Source: Devosia aquimaris | Lineage (GTDB): Bacteria > Pseudomonadota > Alphaproteobacteria > Rhizobiales > Devosiaceae | DNA: 64,000 nucleotides | Reading direction: 5' to 3' | NCBI RefSeq assembly: GCF_020169335.1 | Contig: NZ_JAIEZN010000001.1 | Coordinates: forward strand, 1,629,426-1,693,425 | In this document: piece after piece, positions 34,974-43,610 of the stretch | Layout: every line of letters starts with the position of its first letter | Position numbering within the stretch: position 1 is the first letter of the stretch | Made by a program: the position numbers and the translations under genes | Notes under the pieces: model-generated | Databases searched by the model: none | What the model was told of the DNA's origin: nothing | Seen by the model: only the letters and a program-made list of their open reading frames with translations

Positions 34974-35399
34974 TTAGGTCCGGCTACCCGGTGTGCCACC
35001 GCCCGGCGTCGTTGTACCACCGCCCGGCGTCGTGGTCGTGCTCTGGTTCGGATCAGTCGTCAGGGTCGGACCACCGCCACCCGACGAGGGGGTGTCAGTA
35101 AAGGTCACACCGCCACCACCGCCGCCTTGCTGCTGACCACCGGGGCCGGCACCGGTCGCACCAGAGTTAGCCTGCTCAATTGCATCCTGAAGTTCTGGAG
35201 AAAGCGACGCAACGGTGTCGGCGCGGTCCTGCTCCGACAACAGGGCCAGCGCAGCCGAACACGCTGTCACGTTCTCTGGCGACGGATCGGCAGCAGCAGT
35301 CTCGCACGCGGGCAAAGCGACCACGGCCGCACTTGCCGGCATAGCGAAACCCGACACAATTGATGCAGCGAGCGCACCGGCGACTATGTACTTCTTCAT
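34974..35399 (-). CDS. Small exported Gly/Thr/Pro-rich protein
   Basis: The 141-residue product starts with a clear signal peptide (MKKYIVAGALAASIVSGFAMPASA). A helical segment follows, with two cysteines (LPACETAAADPSPENVTACSAALALL) about 16 residues apart. The C-terminal half is disordered and low-complexity: GGGGGG, GGGG and two TTTPGGG heptads encoded by a 21-bp tandem repeat at 34995-35036. GGAG precedes the ATG at 35399 by seven nucleotides; an upstream frame adds ten unsupported residues. No family was recognised. It sits between the polysaccharide genes and the cysteine peptidase gene and has its own terminator. Confidence 0.7.
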   Translation of the reverse strand: MKKYIVAGALAASIVSGFAMPASAAVVALPACETAAADPSPENVTACSAALALLSEQDRADTVASLSPELQDAIEQANSGATGAGPGGQQQGGGGGGVTFTDTPSSGGGGPTLTTDPNQSTTTTPGGGTTTPGGGTPGSRT

Positions 35400-35597
35400 G
35401 TGATCACTCCAAGCTTGATCCGGGTCCAATTCGCGTCTGCACTAACCGTCACGCGACGGCAGAAAGTTAATCTATTCTTAATGCCACAATAGAGTGCAGG
35501 CAAGTCTAAACAAAGCCGCATGGTAAACGTTGGCACCCGCAACAAGGGCGAAAACCTCGTGTATTCCAGCTATTTCACGAATCTGCATAGCTAATAT

Positions 35598-35625
35598 GCA
35601 AAAAGGGGAGGCAGCGCCTCCCCTT
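35598..35625 (-). terminator. Intrinsic terminator of the cysteine peptidase gene
   Basis: AAGGGGAGGC and GCCTCCCCTT form perfect 10-bp arms around a three-base loop, followed on the minus strand by a T run. It lies about 36 bp after the stop at 35661. Confidence 0.85.
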
Positions 35626-35660
35626 CGATCATCCGTCCTGAAATGAGACAGTCTATAGCG

Positions 35661-36182
35661 TCAGCCAGCCGACCAGACGCGCGGATCTGCTGTGGCGATC
35701 GAGCGCAGACGGTAGCCGGCCTGCGAGCGCGTTTTCACCTCGGCGGCCAGATTGTCGAGGACAAAGTCGCCTGCATTGGTCTTGACGATGAGGACCGCAT
35801 GCGGCTCGCCGCGGCGGGTGTAGGTGGTCGCCATGCGCAACGCACCTGCCGGAACGCCCTTGCTGATCAGGCGAGCACGCTTGGTCAGCGCGTAGTCTTC
35901 ACAGTCCCCGCTTGAACCGCCGATCTTCCAGTTGTCGATCGGGCCCGTCTCAGCGCGGTAGCGCATGCTGCGATTGACGCTGGAATTCACCTGGCTGAGC
36001 AGGCCCATCAGGCGATCCGACATCTCGACAGAGCTGCGGCTATCGGCCTTGCAGCTGCTGGCATAGTTGATGCAAAAAATCTGCATGCCCTGCGGCGGAC
36101 GCGCGGCCATGGCAGGAGCCGTGGAAACAGCGGCAACCAAAAGCGCTGCACCGGCAACAGTAGCGATAAACTTGGTGAACAT
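35661..36182 (-). CDS. Transglutaminase-like cysteine peptidase (BTLCP), exported
   Basis: The 173-residue product has a signal peptide (MFTKFIATVAGAALLVAAVSTAPAMA) and the BTLCP catalytic set. The nucleophile is in SSGDCEDYALTKRARL, the histidine in GEPHAVLIVKTNAGD and the aspartate in FVLDNL. LapG, the best-known family member, cleaves a giant type I-secreted adhesin in the periplasm; most short alphaproteobacterial members are uncharacterised. ATG at 36182 was chosen because AGGGG sits nine nucleotides upstream; ATG at 36191 overlaps that element. It is a paralogue of the protein encoded at 54.1-54.8 kb. Confidence 0.88.
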   Translation of the reverse strand: MFTKFIATVAGAALLVAAVSTAPAMAARPPQGMQIFCINYASSCKADSRSSVEMSDRLMGLLSQVNSSVNRSMRYRAETGPIDNWKIGGSSGDCEDYALTKRARLISKGVPAGALRMATTYTRRGEPHAVLIVKTNAGDFVLDNLAAEVKTRSQAGYRLRSIATADPRVWSAG

Positions 36183-36563
36183 TTGAGCCATCCCCTGATG
36201 AGTAGATGTCAGCAGGATGCGCGCAGCCGATTGCCGCCGAATTTGAAAATTCGATACAATTTTATTCAAATCGCGCGATCTGGGCGCAGGCTCAGTCCTC
36301 AGATAGCCTGCAACCATCGCTAAGGCGTTGAAAAGATTGAATCGTTTGGCTGAAAACCAGGCTCAAAACAGATTCAAATTATGCGCATTTGCCGCCAAGT
36401 GATTCAGCGCAAACAGTTTTTTGCCTCCCACCCGGCTGTCACACGTAGCGGGAAATCGCCGCCCCCGCCCTGCCCGCTTGGCAAATACGTCAAGCCGGAC
36501 AAGGCGACTGGCTCCCATTGCTGTCACATGCTAGTCAGGCGCGTTCCCAGCGGGAGTTCTCCC
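36183..36563 (+). other. Divergent intergenic region between cysteine peptidase and NAD kinase genes
   Basis: No gene is supported. The part nearest the peptidase (36235-36285) is AT-rich, with a GAATTTGAAAATTC near-palindrome and TTGAAT/TCAAAT hexamers 17 bp apart on the minus strand, a possible promoter. The part nearest nadK can be read as an N-terminal extension but has poor coding character. Confidence 0.4.
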
Positions 36564-37340
36564 TTGTCCAGCCCAACTGCCGACAGAATCTGCTTTGTGA
36601 CCAATGGCACGCCTGAGGCCGATGCGGCCGCCGCCCGTCTCAAGCAGCGCTATGGCGAATACCCGATCGACACCGCAGATGTGGTGGTAGCCCTGGGTGG
36701 CGACGGCCTGATGCTGCAAACCCTGCACCGGGTGATGCGTCTCGGCGTGCCGGTCTATGGCATGAACTTCGGCTCGGTCGGCTTCATGATGAATGCCTTC
36801 TCCGAGGATGCTCTGGACGAACGGCTCGATGCTGTCCAGCGCACCCGCATCTATCCGTTGTCGATGCAGGTGCTCGACAGCTCCGGCCAGACCCGGCAGG
36901 CCCTTGCGCTGAACGAAGTGTCCCTGTTTCGCTCGACCTACCAGGCGGCCAAGCTCCAGATCGTGGTCGACGGCGAAACCCGCCTGGATGAGCTCATCTG
37001 CGACGGAGCCCTGTTGTCAACGCCGGCTGGCTCCACCGCCTATAACCTGTCTGCCCACGGACCCATCCTGCCCATCGAGGCACCGCTGCTGGCGCTGACA
37101 CCGATTTCTCCGTTCCGCCCGCGGCGCTGGCGCGGAGCGATCCTCTCCAACCGCGCGGTGGTCAAGTTCATTACCCGCGAGGCGGTCAAGCGCCCTGTCA
37201 GCGCGGTCGCAGACAATGTCGAGTTCCAGAATGTGCTGGAAGTCACTGTTTTCGAAGATCGCTCGCACGGGGTGACCCTGCTGTTTGATCCCGGAACAAG
37301 CCTGGAAGAACGCGTGCTCAGCGAGCAGTTCCGCTTCTAG
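36564..37340 (+). CDS. nadK: NAD kinase
   Basis: The 258-residue product phosphorylates NAD to NADP. It has the family signature VVVALGGDGLMLQTLH, MNFGSVGFMMN, the NE motif in LALNEVSLFR, and the substrate loop DGALLSTPAGSTAYNLSAHGPI. TTG at 36564 was chosen because GGGAG lies seven nucleotides upstream and the resulting length matches alphaproteobacterial NadK. ATG at 36528 or 36381 gives Cys/Pro-rich extensions that look non-coding. Its TAG stop overlaps the stop of the convergent DUF2336 gene in the palindrome CTAG. Confidence 0.93.
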   Translation: MSSPTADRICFVTNGTPEADAAAARLKQRYGEYPIDTADVVVALGGDGLMLQTLHRVMRLGVPVYGMNFGSVGFMMNAFSEDALDERLDAVQRTRIYPLSMQVLDSSGQTRQALALNEVSLFRSTYQAAKLQIVVDGETRLDELICDGALLSTPAGSTAYNLSAHGPILPIEAPLLALTPISPFRPRRWRGAILSNRAVVKFITREAVKRPVSAVADNVEFQNVLEVTVFEDRSHGVTLLFDPGTSLEERVLSEQFRF

Positions 37341-38542
37341 GCCGCGGGCAGCGCCAGCCAGGCCTCTGCCTCTTCCTCCGGTAGCGCCATGGGCGTCCTT
37401 GCCTCAATGGCAAACGCAGCCATCACGCCACGCGCCGCCTTGCGCGCCAGAAGGATATTCTGCTCGCTGAGATAGGCGAATGCCTCTTCAAGCTCCGGCG
37501 GGATGACCCCATCGTGCTCGGCGATGAGTTCCTCTGTCAGGGCCGTCACCACATAGTGCCGGGCGCCGGCATCGTCGGCGAGGTCTGTTGCGCGGGCATG
37601 CATCACCAGACGGGCAACCAGATTGCGGACGCCCTCGGCCAGGCCGCAGCGCGCCAGCAGGGCATTGAGCGCGGCCCGACTGCCGCTCTCGAGCAGTGTG
37701 AACACCTTCAGCCGCGGCGTCTGCGCCAGCTCGGCCAGGCAATCGGCAAAGAACATGACATGGCCCGTCACCACCGCATGCAGGAGTATGCGCGTGTTGA
37801 GCCTCTCGCTGGCCACCAGATCGGCCACATAGTTGGGGCTGGGGTTGCTGGCCTCTCGCTCGCCAATGGCGGTCAGCGCCGTATCCTCGCTATCGCGCAA
37901 CAGCCTACCGAGCCGGTCAGGCGCCAGCGCCCCCTTGACGATGCGGGCGTTGCGCAAGGCTTCCGTGGCCTTCTGCACCAGCAGCAGCCGTGCCGCGGCT
38001 GGCAAATCCTTGCGCGCCAGCAGAAGGCCGCGCATCACGGCGTCCTCTCCATGCGCCTGCGCCAGGCTCAGCAATTGGCCATCGATGAAGGTGATATCGT
38101 CCCGTCGCAACAGGCGCTGCGTCAGCCCCAGGTCTTGGCGGGCAATCAGAGCGGCTGCCAGCCGGGCACTGACGCGCGTGCGCTGGCTGATCGAGACCAG
38201 CCGTGGAACATCGAGCGTTCGCACCAGGCCGATCAGATCGGCGTCGATCAACACCGGCGAATACTGCAGCACGGCCCGGGCAACAACCGCGCTGTCATGC
38301 AGCAGCGCCAGCATGATCGGCCGCGGCGCCGCTGGCGAATGCAGCAGACCGTAAGCCAGCGCTGCACGCACCTTGACCGATGGATCCTCAAGGAACCCGA
38401 TCAGGGCAGCGTAGAGCGCCGCGTGTTCATCGGCGGGGCCGACATGATTGAGATAGGCCAAGGCGGAGAGATGGGCCGCGCTGCCGCGTTCCTCGCTGTC
38501 GGGCGACCGGGAAAGGGACACGAACTCCTGATACGCAACCAT
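37337..38542 (-). CDS. DUF2336 (HEAT-like) protein
   Basis: The 401-residue, all-helical protein is rich in Ala and Leu, with repeating helix pairs such as EDPSVKVRAALAYGLLHSPAAPRPIMLALLHDSAVVARAVLQYSPVL. This is characteristic of the alphaproteobacterial DUF2336 family, which resembles HEAT repeats. No signal peptide or catalytic motif is visible. The function is unknown; such proteins are probably interaction scaffolds. It converges on nadK with a four-base overlap of the stop codons. Confidence 0.8.
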   Translation of the reverse strand: MVAYQEFVSLSRSPDSEERGSAAHLSALAYLNHVGPADEHAALYAALIGFLEDPSVKVRAALAYGLLHSPAAPRPIMLALLHDSAVVARAVLQYSPVLIDADLIGLVRTLDVPRLVSISQRTRVSARLAAALIARQDLGLTQRLLRRDDITFIDGQLLSLAQAHGEDAVMRGLLLARKDLPAAARLLLVQKATEALRNARIVKGALAPDRLGRLLRDSEDTALTAIGEREASNPSPNYVADLVASERLNTRILLHAVVTGHVMFFADCLAELAQTPRLKVFTLLESGSRAALNALLARCGLAEGVRNLVARLVMHARATDLADDAGARHYVVTALTEELIAEHDGVIPPELEEAFAYLSEQNILLARKAARGVMAAFAIEARTPMALPEEEAEAWLALPAA

Positions 38543-38628
38543 ATGACACTCCGCACATCGGCGGAGATCACCCTAAAGACGAAGGTTTAAGGAAGCGTTC
38601 ACCATAAAACCCTGATGCGCCAAGCGAA

Positions 38629-38784
38629 CTAGAACGTGGCCAGCACCATGTTGAACAGCTGCGACAGGCCCGTCCAGGCCACGCCAACCAGTGCCCACGA
38701 TGCCAGTGCCAGCGCCAGCACCAGCCAGCCTCGCGGCAGCCGGGCGATACTATGGGTCGGCACGTGAGATGCAGACAATCGCAT
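38629..38784 (-). CDS. Small single-pass membrane protein (51 residues)
   Basis: The 51-residue product has a positively charged N-terminus and one membrane segment (WLVLALALASWALVGVAWTGL). The strong ribosome binding site GGAGGAG seven nucleotides upstream of ATG 38784 supports it; a longer frame from 38922 has no such support. It stands alone between DUF2336 and the lytic transglycosylase. No family was recognised. Confidence 0.6.
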   Translation of the reverse strand: MRLSASHVPTHSIARLPRGWLVLALALASWALVGVAWTGLSQLFNMVLATF

Positions 38785-38960
38785 GATGTCTCCTCCTCTG
38801 GCTGCCGGCAGTGGTCTGCCGTTTGCGGCCGATCCGTTCGGCGCCCACAATCTGTGCGCGCCAGGTGTTAACCGAAACCTAAGACGCAGCTGCAGCTTTG
38901 AGGCGAACAGCGCGCGAACCACACATGGGAACTAACGGGCCAGTGCTGCCAAGAGTTGCA

Positions 38961-39770
38961 CTAGCGGGCATAAAGCTGGGTAAAGAACGCGCCGCCATCG
39001 CCCCCCTGCGACGTCGTGGCAGGCAATGACTCGGGCTCATTCTTGAACAGGCCGGTGAACGACATGTTCTCCGGGGAGAAGCGAGACGGGATCGGCGGTG
39101 CTGCGGCAACTGTCGGCGCACCGCCGACCATCTGCTGCGCCGCAAAATTGGCGTTGGCGTCGCCTGCTTCGTGCTTGGATACCAGCACACGATACACGTC
39201 GCGAATGGTGCGGGCCTGGCCGTTCGAATAAAAGATCGCGCGATTGGCCGAGGCCTGCCTGGGAAACAGGTCCGCCGCGATCTGGTCCGGATTCTGCAGG
39301 CCTGCCGTGAACATCCGCTCGGCCCCCTGGGCCCCCAGGAAATGGGCTATGTAGAGTTCACCCGCGCTGGGCATGCGGCCGAAGCGGCTGCGCAGATAGT
39401 CGCCATTGGATTTGGTGAACGCGGCCGCCAGGTCTGACGCCACCTGCGGGTCTTCCCGCAGCTTGAGGATCTTGGCCTTCGTCGCCGGATCATCGATGAC
39501 ATAGTCGCCACCGCCGCTGCGTCGGATGCTGTCGGCATATTGGCCGTATCCCAGCCTGGGCCCCTCTTCCTTCATCACCTGCAGCCAGGTGCCTTCGAGA
39601 AACTGGAACAGCCCGACAGCCGACGAGGTTTGCGCCTTGGCCTGAGGATTGAGGCTGCTCTCGCGCATCGCCGTCTGCAGAAGGTAGTCGAAATCAACGC
39701 CATTCCGATCACCGGCTGCCGTCAGCACATAGGCCAGACTTTGGGGTACGGAAATCGGCTGCACGCCCAT
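38961..39770 (-). CDS. Lytic transglycosylase (SLT domain) protein
   Basis: The 269-residue product carries an SLT-type goose-lysozyme fold at about 20-190. The catalytic glutamate is in TAMRESSLNPQAKAQTSSAVGLFQFLEGTW, followed by GELYIAHFLGAQGAERM. It cleaves the peptidoglycan glycan backbone to anhydromuropeptides. No classical signal peptide is visible, which is also seen in flagellar or secretion-associated transglycosylases. The C-terminal 80 residues are disordered and Pro/Gly-rich. The gene is monocistronic. Confidence 0.88.
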   Translation of the reverse strand: MGVQPISVPQSLAYVLTAAGDRNGVDFDYLLQTAMRESSLNPQAKAQTSSAVGLFQFLEGTWLQVMKEEGPRLGYGQYADSIRRSGGGDYVIDDPATKAKILKLREDPQVASDLAAAFTKSNGDYLRSRFGRMPSAGELYIAHFLGAQGAERMFTAGLQNPDQIAADLFPRQASANRAIFYSNGQARTIRDVYRVLVSKHEAGDANANFAAQQMVGGAPTVAAAPPIPSRFSPENMSFTGLFKNEPESLPATTSQGGDGGAFFTQLYAR

Positions 39771-39850
39771 GACGGGATGACGGTCCTCAGGAATCGGTTA
39801 TCGACATGTTAACACCCGCAGAAGTTAACCGCGCGTTAACCATGCCGTTT

Positions 39851-40441
39851 TCAGCGATCTGCGGGTGCTTTCCAGGGGCGGACAATGTCAGCCAGAGGCG
39901 GACGCGGGCGGTCTTCTACCGCGACCGTTGGCGTACCGATGTGGACGAAGCCTACGAAACGCTCGCCTGCCCCCGCGCCAAGCATGGCGCCGGCATCCTC
40001 GTCAAAGGCGTACCACCTGGTCACCCAGCTGGCCCCGAAGCCAAAGGCGGCGGCGGCATTGAGCAGGTTGAAGGCAACGTTGCCGGCAGACAGCAATTGC
40101 TCAAACTCTGGAACCTTGGGATGGGGTTGCGGCGCCGAAATCACGCCCACCACCAGCGGCGCCGGCAGAAAACGCTGGCGCTCAACCTCCAGACTTGCCT
40201 CGTCCAGTCCGGGCGTCTTGCGAGCGGCAATATCGGCCAGGGCCATGCCGGCATTGACGCGATCATCACCGGCGATCAGCACCAGCCGCCACGGCGCCAG
40301 CTTGCCGTGGTCTGGCACACGGGTCGCAATGGTCAGAATTTGCTCGAGCTGCTGTGCGTCAGGGCCCGGCCCAGCCAGAAAGCCAACACCGACGGAACGG
40401 CGGGTCATCAGGTAGTCGCGCAGGGCTGGATTGGCGGGCAT
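39851..40441 (-). CDS. Nitroreductase family protein (YdjA-like)
   Basis: The 196-residue product contains the FMN-binding motif TRRSVGVGFLAGPGP, PDHGKLAPWRLVLIAGD and the C-terminal GFVHIGTPTVAVEDRPRPPL. This is the compact YdjA branch of NAD(P)H-dependent nitroreductases. It has a central NVAFNLLNAAAAFGFGASWVT helix typical of the dimeric fold. The native substrate is unknown. It diverges from the exported protein gene at 40.6 kb. Confidence 0.9.
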   Translation of the reverse strand: MPANPALRDYLMTRRSVGVGFLAGPGPDAQQLEQILTIATRVPDHGKLAPWRLVLIAGDDRVNAGMALADIAARKTPGLDEASLEVERQRFLPAPLVVGVISAPQPHPKVPEFEQLLSAGNVAFNLLNAAAAFGFGASWVTRWYAFDEDAGAMLGAGAGERFVGFVHIGTPTVAVEDRPRPPLADIVRPWKAPADR

Positions 40442-40636
40442 GGCTATGTTCCTTTTCGTCGCTGGAACACATAGTCATTTTGCGGCCACCTTGCCACCGG
40501 CGGCGCATCACTGAGACAATTTTGCTTCATCGCCGCACTGCGGTGTTTTCATACCGGCAGCTCTGTGACACAGCTTTCCCCAAATCGCCGTCCAGGCGGT
40601 GCACTGATTCAGCCGCGCGAGATTTCAGGAGCCCAG

Positions 40637-41614
40637 ATGCGTTTGCAACGGACACTAGCCCTGCTGCTCACCCTGATGATCATGCTGGGCAGTCCCGTGC
40701 CGCTGGCAAGCACGCAGGCCATTGCCCAGGAGGCCGGCACGGCAGCCGAAATGCCGCCCATGCCGCGCCCCCGCCCCACCGATCGTGCGCCCACCGAGGC
40801 GCCACCGGCCACGCCGACCGAGGCCACCGAGGCCATCGCGGAAATGGTCTCCACACCCCAGAGCGTCACGTTGACCGCCAGCATTGTGCCCGACGGGCCG
40901 CCCATCCCAGACGGTCTCGTCTGGCGCGTGTTCGACACGACGCCCGATGCCAGCGGCGAGTTGGCGCTTGTAGCCAAATCCGACCAGGGCACGGCACAGG
41001 TCGAGCTGCCGCCGGGCGAATACATGGTGCACGTCGCCTATGGACGCGCACAGGCGAGCGAAGCCCTGTCGGTCGTGCCGGGCGGCAATACGCTCGCCGT
41101 CGTGCTTGACGCTGGAGCCTTGCGGCTCAATTCGGCCATTACTGGCGACATTCCAATTCCCCCTGCCCTTCTCAAGTTCGACATCCTGAGTGGCCCCGAC
41201 GAATCCTCGCGGCAGGTGGTTGCCGAGGGACTGTTACCCAATGACATTGTCACCCTCAATTCGGGCACCTACCACGTTATTTCCTACTTCGGCACCGTCA
41301 ATGCGGTGGTGCGGGCCGACCTGCGTGTCGAACCCGGCCAGCTGACCGATGCAACCCTCTACCATCATGCAAGCCAGGTCTCATTCAAGCTGGTGTCGGA
41401 AGAAGGCGGCGAGGCCATTGCCGACGTCGAATGGACCGTCAAGACCTCGGACGGCACGACCGTCTTCACCGATCTGGGCGCCTTCCCGGCCACCGTTCTG
41501 GCCGAGGGCGACTACCTGGTCCTCGCCAAACAGGGGGACAAGGTCTTCAACCGTGAGTTCCAGGTTCAGTCCGGCGCTGCACGTGAAGTGGAAGTGCTCA
41601 CCAGCATCTACTGA
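40637..41614 (+). CDS. Unrecognised exported protein with Pro-rich linker
   Basis: The 325-residue product begins with a signal peptide (MRLQRTLALLLTLMIMLGSPVPLASTQAIAQ) and a Pro/Thr-rich linker (PPMPRPRPTDRAPTEAPPATPTEATEA). Three beta-rich, immunoglobulin- or carboxypeptidase-regulatory-like blocks follow, each with a pattern like LPPGEYMVHVAYG, LNSGTYHVISYFG or LAEGDYLVLAKQG. AGGAG precedes the ATG. It lies 116 bp upstream of another exported protein on the same strand and may form an operon with it. No family was recognised; an envelope or surface location is inferred. Confidence 0.7.
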   Translation: MRLQRTLALLLTLMIMLGSPVPLASTQAIAQEAGTAAEMPPMPRPRPTDRAPTEAPPATPTEATEAIAEMVSTPQSVTLTASIVPDGPPIPDGLVWRVFDTTPDASGELALVAKSDQGTAQVELPPGEYMVHVAYGRAQASEALSVVPGGNTLAVVLDAGALRLNSAITGDIPIPPALLKFDILSGPDESSRQVVAEGLLPNDIVTLNSGTYHVISYFGTVNAVVRADLRVEPGQLTDATLYHHASQVSFKLVSEEGGEAIADVEWTVKTSDGTTVFTDLGAFPATVLAEGDYLVLAKQGDKVFNREFQVQSGAAREVEVLTSIY

Positions 41615-41730
41615 GCTACCAGACATTTGGCCACACTGGCGTCGGCGCCGCGCCGACACCATGTCTATTGCCTATTGTAGCGCGCATGCCGATGGCTCAG
41701 ATTGCGCCAAAACTCCAGGGAGACTCCAGC

Positions 41731-43527
41731 ATGATGATCAGACCGCCGTCCAAACGTCGACTTGCCGTCTTAGCCGCCGCATGCCTGGTCAGCGTGGCCG
41801 TGCCACTGACGCCGGCCTGGGCCGAAAAGACCAAGACCAAGCCAGCCGTCACCGCCCAGGCCATGGTCCCGCCCGAAGTGACGGTGGAAATTCCCACCAT
41901 AACCATGGAGGGCTCCAATGTGGACGAGGACACGTTGCGCGCCATCTTCAGCGGCAACATTGTCGACAATGCCGAAGCATTGGCGGGTTTGACAGCCGAC
42001 AGCATTGGCATTCCGGCCATCACCATCCACATCACCTCCACCGTCGACGGCGAGCAAGCCGAAGCCACAGCCACCATCATAGACCTTGCTCTGTCCGAGG
42101 TGTCCAATGGTGTTGCCGGCGCGGTCACCATGGCCGGCGTCAGCCTGGATGCGGGCGATCAGGGCAGCGGTGAGTTCGGCGAACTGTCGGCAAACAGCGT
42201 CAACCTGGCCGCAATGCTGAGCATGTATGGCCTGGTGCCTGCAGCCGATGCCAATGGCTTTGCCACCATCTACAAGGACTTCCGTTTCGCCGGCGGCAGC
42301 TTCACTTCGCCCGAGGTCACCTGTGATTTCGGCGAGATGACCGCCGCGGAATTCAAGGCGCGTCCGCTCAAGACCTCACTGATGGAAATGATGACCTTGG
42401 CCAGCGCGCTCGAAAGCCAGGGCGACAAGCCTTCGCCCGAGCTGATGGGCAAGATCGTGCATATGTATGCCGATATCTTCAGTGCGTTTGAATCGTCCCC
42501 CGTCCACTACGATGGCCTGAGCTGCGACGGCACGGACGACAATGACGAGCCCGTGCAGATCACGATTGCCAGCATTGATGTCGACGGCATGTCGCCGGGC
42601 ACCTACCCCGGCGTTTCTGTCGATGGCATCGACATTCTTGCCGGAGAGGATGGCGCCGTTAGCCTCGGCAACTTTACGTTCAAGCCCATGGACATCAGCG
42701 GCCCCATCGCAACGGTCCAGGCTGCCCCGGCTGAACTGGACGAGGCCTGGTTTGCTGCCAATGCCCGCGCCCTGATCCCGGCTTTTGCCGGCTTCTCCTT
42801 CAGCGATGTGGCCGTGGACGTGCCGGATCCCGAAGCCGAAGCCGCCCGTATTGTGGCGAGCATCGCCAGTTTCGATCTGTCGCTGGGCAACTATCGCAAT
42901 GGCATCCCGGCCACGGTCAGCACCAACGCCAGCCACATCATGCTCGATCTGCCTACCGACACCAACGACGAGCAGCTGCAGATGCTGCTGGCTCTGGGTG
43001 TTACTTCGATCGACGCAGGCTTCACTGTCGACGCAGGCTGGGATGAAGCCACCAATACAATCAAGGTCAATGACATCTCGGTCACCGGCGCGGACCTGGC
43101 CACAGTCAAACTGGCTGGAACCATTGCCAACGCCACCGAGGCGTTGTTCAGCACCGACGAGAATGCAGCCATGATGGCGGCGATGGGCGTGGCGATCAGC
43201 AACCTCAAGCTTGACGTCACCGACATGGGCCTGTCCGATCTTGTGCTGTCCATTGCCAGCCAGGATCAGGGCAGCGACGCAGCGACGCTGCGCACGGTCT
43301 ATTCCGGCCTTGCAGAAGGCACCATCGTGAGCATGCTCGCCGGTGCGGCGGAAGCGCAGAAGGTCGGCGCGGCAGTCAGCGCCTTCGTTTCCGGCAAGGC
43401 CAAGCAGCTGTCCATCGACCTGACGGCCAAGCAACCCCCGGGCCTTGGCATGATGGATTTCATGGCGGCCGAGGAAGACCCCACGGTGCTGATCGGCAAG
43501 GTCAACATCTCAGCCACTGCCAAGTGA
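41731..43527 (+). CDS. Large unrecognised exported protein (598 residues)
   Basis: The product has a signal peptide (RRLAVLAAACLVSVAVPLTPAWA) followed by about 570 residues rich in Ala, Asp, Ser and Thr. Recurrent motifs read EVPxI-like beta segments, for example EIPTITMEGSNVDEDTLRAIF, MAGVSLDAGDQ and SFDLSLGNYRNGIPATVST. The alternation of LDV/ISL strands with helices suggests repeated beta-alpha modules. One CDFGEM and one LSCDGTDD cysteine could form a disulfide. GGGAG lies upstream of ATG 41731. It is followed by a strong terminator. No family was recognised. Confidence 0.75.
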   Translation: MMIRPPSKRRLAVLAAACLVSVAVPLTPAWAEKTKTKPAVTAQAMVPPEVTVEIPTITMEGSNVDEDTLRAIFSGNIVDNAEALAGLTADSIGIPAITIHITSTVDGEQAEATATIIDLALSEVSNGVAGAVTMAGVSLDAGDQGSGEFGELSANSVNLAAMLSMYGLVPAADANGFATIYKDFRFAGGSFTSPEVTCDFGEMTAAEFKARPLKTSLMEMMTLASALESQGDKPSPELMGKIVHMYADIFSAFESSPVHYDGLSCDGTDDNDEPVQITIASIDVDGMSPGTYPGVSVDGIDILAGEDGAVSLGNFTFKPMDISGPIATVQAAPAELDEAWFAANARALIPAFAGFSFSDVAVDVPDPEAEAARIVASIASFDLSLGNYRNGIPATVSTNASHIMLDLPTDTNDEQLQMLLALGVTSIDAGFTVDAGWDEATNTIKVNDISVTGADLATVKLAGTIANATEALFSTDENAAMMAAMGVAISNLKLDVTDMGLSDLVLSIASQDQGSDAATLRTVYSGLAEGTIVSMLAGAAEAQKVGAAVSAFVSGKAKQLSIDLTAKQPPGLGMMDFMAAEEDPTVLIGKVNISATAK

Positions 43528-43530
43528 AAC

Positions 43531-43566
43531 AAAGGGGCCGCCCATGGGCGGCCCCTTTCCTTTTGG
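43531..43566. terminator. Bidirectional intrinsic terminator
   Basis: AAAGGGGCCGCCC and GGGCGGCCCCTTT form a perfect stem around AT, with CCTTTT on the plus strand and TTTGTTTCA on the minus strand. It sits between the exported protein gene and the convergent epimerase gene and can serve both. Confidence 0.9.
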
Positions 43567-43610
43567 TACGATGCATCGGGGGCCGGCTTGGCTCCGCCAG
43601 CACGCCAGTA

